Origin: Gracilaria vermiculophylla
Lineage: Eukaryota > Rhodophyta > Florideophyceae > Gracilariales > Gracilariaceae
Direction: 5' to 3'
Assembly: GCA_019155205.2 (NCBI GenBank)
Contig: JAHNZQ020000049.1
Coordinates: 2,021,998 to 2,036,001, forward strand
Length of the DNA stretch: 14,004 nt
In this document: positions 8,305-14,004 of the stretch, in pieces
How positions within the stretch are numbered: the stretch's first letter is position 1
How the letters are laid out: the number at the start of each line of letters is the position of its first letter
Notes under the pieces: model-generated
Told to the model about the DNA's origin: nothing
Seen by the model: the letters and a program-made list of their open reading frames with translations, nothing else
The model's database searches: none
Translations under genes and position numbers: made by a program

Positions 8305-8793
8305 ATGTTGGGCACTTTAACTAGGAACGGCCGAAGCACAGGTTGGTACGGAGCGTTTACTGTAAACATACCATGTTGGGGTAGCAAAAGCAACGTTCAA
8401 CAGATCAGACAAGTGAAGTGCGAAGTTGATAAGCCTCTGGAGGTGACCTACCGTGGGCGCAAAATCGCTGTTAAGCGAGGAGAAAAGCTTCGCACGGCGC
8501 TCATTCGCTGTGGGAGTCACCCACATAACGGAGGGCTGCTTGTGACCTGTAAAGGACTTGGAACATGTGGGACATGCGCGGTTTCAATTGTGGACGGCGA
8601 AGTCGAACCGTCAACGCTTTCCTGGAGAGAAAAAACGCGATTATCTCTTCCGCCCCACAGTTTAAAAACTACGACCGAACGACAACTTCGATTGGCGTGC
8701 CAGATTAGAGTAGTTGATAACGGTGTTTCGGTTGAGAAATATGGTGGTTTTTGGGGCCATAAGGACACCATGTTGCCCAAGCTGGGTGATTAA
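8305..8793 (+). CDS. [2Fe-2S] ferredoxin-like protein, probably plastid-targeted
   Basis: A 162-residue protein whose residues about 45-150 form a ferredoxin fold binding one [2Fe-2S] cluster. The cluster ligands are Cys82, Cys88, Cys91 (CKGLGTCGTC) and Cys132 (RLACQ). The spacing C-X5-C-X2-C resembles adrenodoxin-type proteins more than photosynthetic ferredoxin (C-X4-C-X2-C). The blocks TLSWREKTRLSLPPH and YGGFWGHK match an uncharacterised ferredoxin-like family that I recall from cyanobacteria and plant plastids (RLS-PPH and GFWG motifs). The first 38 residues are rich in Thr, Ser, Gly and Arg and free of acidic residues, which suits a plastid transit peptide. The frame is closed by a TGA at 8242-8244 and 8305 is the first ATG after it. 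The stop codon overlaps that of the convergent dioxygenase gene. The electron partner is unknown. Confidence 0.88.
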   Translation: MLGTLTRNGRSTGWYGAFTVNIPCWGSKSNVQQIRQVKCEVDKPLEVTYRGRKIAVKRGEKLRTALIRCGSHPHNGGLLVTCKGLGTCGTCAVSIVDGEVEPSTLSWREKTRLSLPPHSLKTTTERQLRLACQIRVVDNGVSVEKYGGFWGHKDTMLPKLGD

Positions 8794-9630
8794 TCGACTT
8801 GAACTTGAACACCTATGTAATCTGATGCGGCAGTTCGGAAGTCATCGGGACAAGGGGTTTTCTGAGATGATTGAAAGTTAGTCATGCAAGGAAAAGTGAA
8901 TGTCGCGTGAACTTAGAGAAAGGTATGGGCAGATAGTGCTTACTTTCAAAATGACGTCGGCTTGAGTGTGCTTTTGGGAGTCGTCCAACTGTAAAACCTC
9001 GTAGTAGGTGCAATCTCTGTGCTGCTCGGAATCATACGGCGGTAGTAGCACATCAAACACGGCAGTCCATTCGGAAGTGTAGAAAGTATGAACGTTGCTA
9101 AGGGTGGGGCTGAGGCTCTTGACTTGGCCTGCGGTGACGACGAGCGGTTCCTTTTCCTTCGCGTACATGTTTCCATTGGCGAGATTGACAGACTCGGAAG
9201 GGTATATATCATAAGCTTTGAGCTCCAGCTTGCCCCATAGCACGCGGGAAACAACGTACATGTGCGGATGGTCATGTAGAGGAATGCCTCTTCCCGGCGG
9301 GATGACAAACACTGCCAATGTGCAGTTATCATTCTTCGCGACTGGGACGTAAACAACGGAATCGTGGTCTTCGCAATCGTCAGCTTCATCGATGAAACGT
9401 TGTCTTTCAATGACGAGATCGTCGAGATCCATAGTGGAGACGGTGTGCTCGAGCTCGTTCAGTTGGGCATCACTAAGCGTGAACTGCTTATCTGGCGAGG
9501 CAGAACGCGCATGCTGCACGGCGGTGTTGGCCACATCGAACACCTTTTGCAACGAACAAAGGGGGGCTATTCGCTGGGAACGGATGAATCGCGGGAATAC
9601 AGATGAGATGAACGCCCGAAGACGACCCAT
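8790..9630 (-). CDS. ADO: Cysteamine/cysteine thiol dioxygenase (PCO/ADO family), two exons
   Basis: This is a non-heme iron(II) cupin dioxygenase that adds O2 to a thiol: free cysteamine, or N-terminal cysteine of proteins in the oxygen-sensing N-degron pathway. Coding is join(9630..8944, 8861..8790), 252 residues. The three iron-binding histidines are His119 and His121 in PLHDHPHMYV and His181 in SNVHTFY. Other family blocks are VSRVLWGKLELKAYD, TAVFDVLLPPY and RDCTYYEV. The 82-nt intron (8862-8943) removes a non-homologous tail and restores TPCPDDF...DYIG, which resembles the TPQADDF...PYPG end of human ADO. I start at the ATG at 9630; an upstream TTG at 9651 is in frame but unlikely. Residues 1-25 are basic and hydrophobic and might be an organelle leader, though known family members are mostly cytosolic. 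It cannot be decided here whether it acts on small thiols or on proteins. Confidence 0.93.
8862..8943 (-). other. Spliceosomal intron in the thiol dioxygenase gene
   Basis: On the minus strand the donor GTAAGC follows codon 229 (AAA) and the acceptor is ATCTCAG. A branch-point-like TGACTAAC lies about 15 bases upstream of the acceptor. The intron is 82 nt and phase 0. Without splicing the frame runs into a tail ending at 8878 that has no family similarity. With splicing, 23 further residues match the conserved ADO C-terminus. It is the only intron I can support in the window. Confidence 0.88.
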
Positions 9631-10840
9631 GTCCTCGAAAGCGCTGAGCAAGCGCTGTCTGAAACGCTACAAGCGCGGAGACAGTATTTTCTACGAGCGG
9701 AAGAAGGTAAGCTTGTTTTTATAGCGGAGGCACCGAGTGTTGGACGAATGGGCGGAGGGACGAGGCGTCACCATGGTAATGTGCTGCCTGCAGTTTTCGT
9801 GTGGCGCGGGGTGGGACGTTTAGAGCCAGCTATCGGAGGCTCAAAACATTTGACCAGCTTCGGGCACAGCAGTTTGTAGACCAAACTTTGTACACGCATC
9901 AGATCATCAGAATAATTTGTGGTTGAATGACCAATGGCAGAAATTTTGCAGCGATGTGCAGGGTGGCCTTTCTTCTCTCTGGGCTGCACTGATTGAAATT
10001 CAGCTGCCAAATCGGCGCTCGCGCGAACGGGATCCCACTTGCCAACTTGCTGGAAACAGCTCGGCCAGTCCAAGCCATCAAACCGCCCGCCTCTGACAAT
10101 TAACGCGCCAGGCACGCCTGCCGTTTTTCACTTTGATCACCCCGCCCCCCCATATCTTCGCCATGAATGGGATTCGAAAACATTCCGGCCGGGGGGGTCT
10201 CGCACATCGTGGCTGGGGATGATGTTTGGGCATCGATGTCCACCACCTGAATTTTACTGTGTTTTGCACACTATTTTCACCGTGTCCTTGAACTTCTCCC
10301 ACGGTTCCGACTCCGTCAGTACAGTGCAGAATGATGTTATCATTTTATTGTGAGCATCTTGTTCGTAATGCTCAAGTGACTTGCAACCAGCGGCAAAAAA
10401 AAGCGAGGGTGTCCGGTGTTGCGATCCCTTGGTACATTACAAAATGTTCATTGCGCCAAAGGCTGCTCTGCGCGAAAATCTACTGTATTGGGCATTTTGA
10501 TCCGTAAATTGGTGGTCTTCAAGCAGCACGGAGCAAATACGACAGAAAGGTTGCCACCCTTTTATCCACCCTTAGTACCCCTCCTTCTACTGTAAAACGG
10601 ATCGGCACCCCTGCCAAGTGCTCCGCCGCGCTCGTCGACTTTGGTGCGACCAATGCCAGACACCGTTGGTCGCGAGTTATCGGATACCGCTCGTCTTCAC
10701 TGAACACATAAAACAACTATGTTCTGCGATCCCGTCAACTTAACATAGACAGCCCAATCCTACCCGACTCCATTCATTTTGATCCACAGTCTTTTGAGGC
10801 TGAGCCCCCTCACACTGCCGCGGCGCTTGCACCTTTCACC
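9631..10840. other. Divergent spacer between the dioxygenase and PUS7 genes
   Basis: This 1.2 kb stretch must hold both promoters. No gene is supportable. Minus frames at 9768-10115 and 10519-10716 start at GTG and TTG, lack motifs and have no ATG near their starts. Short G/C homopolymer runs occur at about 10141-10200 (CCCCGCCCCCCC and CCGGGGGGG). I see no clear TATA box for either gene. Confidence 0.5.
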
Positions 10841-13669
10841 ATGCCCGTCACTGAGACCGATGTGGCCATAACAGAACGCCTCTGTCCGTCCCAACCATTC
10901 CGCGCCGTTTTGAAGCAGGTCGTAGATGACTTCATCGTCAATGAAATCTCTCAGGAAAATACCGTACTCAGAGTCACTATCCTACCCCGCCACGCTTCTA
11001 AACGTCCGCATCCCATTACACCCTCCCCTACCACCGTTCCCTTCTCGCAAGTGGATGCCTTTTTCCCGGCGAGCGATACCCCGCCGTCCGTTGCGCTCTC
11101 CGCCGCTGTCTCGGAGGGAAAACCGTCATATTCGTTCCCAGTTTTGAATGATAAGAAATCCAGAACGGCGTTGCACTTATGGGTTCGTGAATATCTCCCG
11201 TCCTTCATTGGCGACACACTGCAGACGGATGAAGGGCAGATTGTTCGCATCCGTCCGCGCTCTCAAACGAAACCGTGGAAGCGTCGTCGCAAGGATCGCA
11301 GCAACAGCAACAATCGCAATTTGGATGCCGTCCGAGAAAATACCTATGACCCAAGAGAACATCACGACCAGTATGAAGGCTCATTTCCACGAAACTCGCT
11401 GGTGAACTTTGTGCTGTGGAAGCGAAATCGAGACACCACAGAGGCGTTGACGATGCTCGCGAACGTGCTGTCGAGGAATGTGAAACATTTTTCCTACGCA
11501 GGTACCAAGGATAAGCGTGCGGTGACTACCCAACTTGTGCAAGTACGCGGGGTGCAGGAAAGGGACTTGGCCCGTGCCAATTCCAGACTTTTACATCAGG
11601 ATCGCAACCGTGCTTCAGTTCTTGTCGGGAACGTGTCTCCGGCTAACAAATCCAAATCATTACAGCTTCGTCTTGGAGATCTGAACGGCAACCGATTTAC
11701 AATCGTCCTACGTGACGTCGAGCGAAACTGTGATGAGAGTATTCAAACAGCTATCAAAAGCGTTTGTCAAGTGGGATTTATCAATTACTTCGGTTTGCAA
11801 CGTTTCGGGTCAGGAGTTTCCCCAACGCATGTCACCGGGTTTGCGGTTCTCAGAGGCGATTACAAAGAAGTATGTCGTCGCATTCTCCTACCTCTTCGAA
11901 TTGGTGAGGATGACGCGAAAATGAATCCCGGGCGAAGGCGTTTCGTGCAAGCCATGGAGCAATTTGCTAGAGATGAAATCACCGCAAGTGACTTGCTTTC
12001 GCAACTTGCGCGTTGGCAACGGATTGAGAGGGCCGTCGTCGAGTCATTTGCGGACGACGAGAAGAGAGGGGTGCCGGTTCCCGATTACAGGAAAGCTTTC
12101 GCAAGGCTGCCAAGATTTTTAAGAATGATGTACGGGCATGCGGTGCAGAGCTATATTTGGAACGTCATGGCTTCTGAGCGGATAAGGCTTAATAAGCCAG
12201 GTGTGGCAGACAACAGGCATGCTGTCGAGGGTGATCTAGTCACTGAGAACGAAGCAGATGAAAGTGATCTATCGTTCAAATCTAAGGTGCGAGAAGTCAC
12301 CAATGAAGAGGAGAAGAATAAGTCCATATCTGTACATCGCGTCTTAATACCTGTCCTAGGATCCGAAGTTGATCTACCATCGGCCTCGTATGCTAAAAAA
12401 GCGAAAGAAATAATGGAAGCAGAGAAAATAGATTTCAAGACACATTCAAGGTCAGAATACCAACTGAAAGGAACTTATCGGCGCTTACTTACGGTGCCTG
12501 AAGATTTTGAGTGGAAGTTCGTCCCATACAACGATAAGCACGATATCATAGTGCCGTCAGAAGTTGAATCTCTTTTGGCCCAGTTGAGAAAGACCAAAGA
12601 AAGATCTTCAAGGTTAAATCAAAGCAGGAATCATGATGAAATGACTGTCTCAGATGAGAAACTCTCCTCCGATGCCAAAGCTATGAAGAATGGAGAGAGT
12701 GATGTTCAACAGGTGAAATCACAGGCGGAAAATGGGACAGATTTGTCTATAGAAGTATCACTAGATAATGGTAGCAATTCTAACATTCAGCGTAATGAAG
12801 ACCACGCGAATGCAAATGATACGTGCTATGAATATCAGAAGGGGAACGAAAAGACTGCGAAAGAATCAAGGGAGGAACCCATCGCGAAGGAGCCAAACAG
12901 TATTGAGGAAAGCATGGAAGATGCAACTGGTCCACGTGATGAAGAAGACGTGGGTTTACTGAGCCACACTGAGAAGAAAATTGATCGGGATGAGCGTGCA
13001 GAAGTGATTAGAGCAACAAAGGGTAATGTCCATGAATCTAATAATGCAGAAGCGAAGGATGATGTGAAGAAAATAGAAAGCCAACAGACGAAAGAGACAA
13101 TCGCAGGGGAAATTGTCGTTGAGGTGGAGAAGACCAAGCAAATAGGTGTCGTGCCTACGGCCGATGCTGACATTAACGGCCAATCCAATCTAAATGGCGA
13201 AAATAGCAGTAAAAATGCTGTTGATGATGACTCTTACATATCGAGAGCACCGGGTGCCAGTGTTACTGGAGGGAATGAAAAAAACGCCGCACACGAACGT
13301 CAAAACAAGAAGAGTTGCCACGTTCTGGAGAAGTCTGCCGACTACAAGGGAGATGGACAAAGTGTATTTTTGGAGGATACGGGGGCTTGTCATGACAAAA
13401 AGATGGAGACCAATAACGTTGCTATTCTATCTCAGCGAGAATCAGATACAAAAGAGGGCCCTGGTAACAGCGACGCGAATCTTGGAGAGCAACATAATTC
13501 TGGGAGCCAAACCGTCGGTGACAGAAACGAGTCTCGGAGGGCTCTTGTCATTTCGTTCAACTTGGGATGCGCGGAATATGCGACCATGCTGGTGCGTGAG
13601 CTTACTGGATTTGAGAGTTCTACGGCGACACAAAAAGCTCTACAAGAAGGATTAGAGCAAGTGCCGTGA
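10841..13669 (+). CDS. PUS7: tRNA/mRNA pseudouridine synthase PUS7 (TruD family) with a long internal insertion
   Basis: A 942-residue intronless gene for a TruD-family enzyme. PUS7 converts uridine to pseudouridine in tRNA (U13, and U35 in pre-tRNA-Tyr) and in some U2 snRNA and mRNA sites, mainly in the nucleus. The N-terminal block QPFRAVLKQVVDDFIVNEI is typical. The catalytic motif AGTKDKRAVT holds Asp224; NYFGLQRFG (315-323) and LRMMYGHAVQSYIWN follow. VLIPVLGSEVDLPS, then KGTYRRLL (543-550) and DFEWKFVPYND lead into about 330 low-complexity residues rich in Glu, Lys, Asn, Asp and Ser (about 567-898). The fold resumes at ALVISFNLGCAEYATMLVREL (901 onward). A smaller Pro/Ser and basic insertion (about 50-185) also interrupts the N-terminal part. 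The start is the first ATG, in good context (CACCATGC). The motif core is complete, so the enzyme should be active. Confidence 0.95.
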   Translation: MPVTETDVAITERLCPSQPFRAVLKQVVDDFIVNEISQENTVLRVTILPRHASKRPHPITPSPTTVPFSQVDAFFPASDTPPSVALSAAVSEGKPSYSFPVLNDKKSRTALHLWVREYLPSFIGDTLQTDEGQIVRIRPRSQTKPWKRRRKDRSNSNNRNLDAVRENTYDPREHHDQYEGSFPRNSLVNFVLWKRNRDTTEALTMLANVLSRNVKHFSYAGTKDKRAVTTQLVQVRGVQERDLARANSRLLHQDRNRASVLVGNVSPANKSKSLQLRLGDLNGNRFTIVLRDVERNCDESIQTAIKSVCQVGFINYFGLQRFGSGVSPTHVTGFAVLRGDYKEVCRRILLPLRIGEDDAKMNPGRRRFVQAMEQFARDEITASDLLSQLARWQRIERAVVESFADDEKRGVPVPDYRKAFARLPRFLRMMYGHAVQSYIWNVMASERIRLNKPGVADNRHAVEGDLVTENEADESDLSFKSKVREVTNEEEKNKSISVHRVLIPVLGSEVDLPSASYAKKAKEIMEAEKIDFKTHSRSEYQLKGTYRRLLTVPEDFEWKFVPYNDKHDIIVPSEVESLLAQLRKTKERSSRLNQSRNHDEMTVSDEKLSSDAKAMKNGESDVQQVKSQAENGTDLSIEVSLDNGSNSNIQRNEDHANANDTCYEYQKGNEKTAKESREEPIAKEPNSIEESMEDATGPRDEEDVGLLSHTEKKIDRDERAEVIRATKGNVHESNNAEAKDDVKKIESQQTKETIAGEIVVEVEKTKQIGVVPTADADINGQSNLNGENSSKNAVDDDSYISRAPGASVTGGNEKNAAHERQNKKSCHVLEKSADYKGDGQSVFLEDTGACHDKKMETNNVAILSQRESDTKEGPGNSDANLGEQHNSGSQTVGDRNESRRALVISFNLGCAEYATMLVRELTGFESSTATQKALQEGLEQVP

Positions 13670-14004
13670 TAAGAAATAGTAAAACTGAGGAGAACAGCTA
13701 AATCGATGAACTCCCTCAATATAAAACATGTAAGGCAGGGACGGAACCAATCTGATGGTTCCCTGATTGCAATCCCGTTTTGCCATCTCCCATCCGATTG
13801 CAAAGTTACATTGAGATCTCTCATCAGATGACCATCGCGTTTTGCATTTGCTCATCAGATTACATATTTTCGTGACATTTAAGGTTTAAGCAACTCGAAT
13901 TTCAGAAACGTTTATGTGAATTACACCGGAGAATTTCCCACAGTAGCTAATCATGAAATTCAAATGGACAATTTACATGTCTTGTTTAAGCAACTGTATT
14001 TGTG
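13670..14004. other. 3' flank of PUS7 with small direct repeats
   Basis: A+T-rich non-coding DNA. GTTTAAGCAACT occurs at 13884-13895 and again, exactly 100 bases on, at 13984-13995. CGTTTTGC...GATT occurs as two imperfect 24-base copies (13776-13799 and 13838-13861, 18 of 24 identical by eye), and CTCATCAGAT occurs at about 13819 and 13851. No gene is visible. Confidence 0.6.
13884..13995 (+). repeat. 12-bp direct repeat pair, 100 bp apart
   Basis: GTTTAAGCAACT is present at both ends of this span (13884-13895 and 13984-13995). It is non-coding; the second copy lies close to the window edge, so a longer tandem or dispersed repeat unit may continue beyond it. Confidence 0.7.

Noticed and set aside
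8106..8324. Plus-strand ORF just upstream of the ferredoxin-like gene as a missing first exon
   Set aside because: It starts at GTG, is in another frame, and no convincing donor/acceptor pair joins it to the ferredoxin frame.
9707..9724. 18-nt mini-intron (GTAAGC...TTATAG) in a plus-strand frame over the dioxygenase start
   Set aside because: Removing it opens a frame of about 65 residues, but it is antisense to the dioxygenase 5' end, has no family similarity, and 18 nt is too short for normal spliceosomal introns outside nucleomorphs.
9768..10115. Minus-strand ORF in the divergent spacer
   Set aside because: GTG start, no motif, no homology I recognise; kept only as spacer.
10519..10716. 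65-residue minus-strand ORF upstream of PUS7
   Set aside because: It has only a TTG start with a stop immediately before it, and no known domain.
1..14004. CRISPR array, operon-like defence system or bacterial origin
   Set aside because: No regularly spaced repeats; gene families, a spliceosomal intron and eukaryotic-type spacing indicate a nuclear eukaryotic genome.

Overview
The window looks like a piece of a eukaryotic nuclear genome. The genes are mostly single-exon, lie on both strands and are separated by 1-2 kb of non-coding DNA, with decayed transposons at the left. Gene content (a CLC transporter with CBS domains, a plastid-type [2Fe-2S] ferredoxin-like protein, a PCO/ADO thiol dioxygenase and a PUS7/TruD pseudouridine synthase) with few introns and a moderate-to-high G+C background fits an alga. 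A florideophyte red alga of the Chondrus type is my best guess, but this is inference and not provable from the sequence alone.

Layout. Positions 1-163 hold what looks like the LTR/primer-binding-site junction of a copia-type retrotransposon on the minus strand, whose body lies off the left edge. Positions 164-1420 are G+C-rich with no intact gene, only short protein-like stretches broken by stops. Positions 1365-1790 hold more decayed minus-strand reading frames. Positions 1801-2775 are a clearly recognisable but dead Tc1/mariner (DD34E) transposase on the minus strand. A very G+C-rich, CpG-rich stretch (about 3020-3450) and a pyrimidine tract lead into the CLC gene (3682-6360, +).

After a 1.9 kb spacer with an (AG)15 microsatellite come two convergent genes. 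The ferredoxin-like gene (8305-8793, +) and the thiol dioxygenase (8790-9630, -) meet tail to tail with overlapping stop codons. The dioxygenase has one 82-nt intron near its 3' end; the conserved C-terminus is only recovered by splicing it out. A 1.2 kb divergent spacer separates it from the PUS7 gene (10841-13669, +). The last 335 bases are A+T-rich 3' flank with small direct repeats.

The four genes do not form an obvious pathway: anion transport, plastid redox, thiol oxidation (oxygen sensing in plants and animals) and RNA modification. The most interesting points are: replacement of the CLC gating glutamate by glutamine, with aspartate at the proton-glutamate site; long hydrophilic insertions that split conserved domains in both CLC (CBS1) and PUS7 (TruD fold); the hidden intron plus stop-on-stop overlap at 8790-8793; and the copia-like half-tRNA primer site at the left edge. 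I found no convincing evidence of a wholly new multi-gene system.
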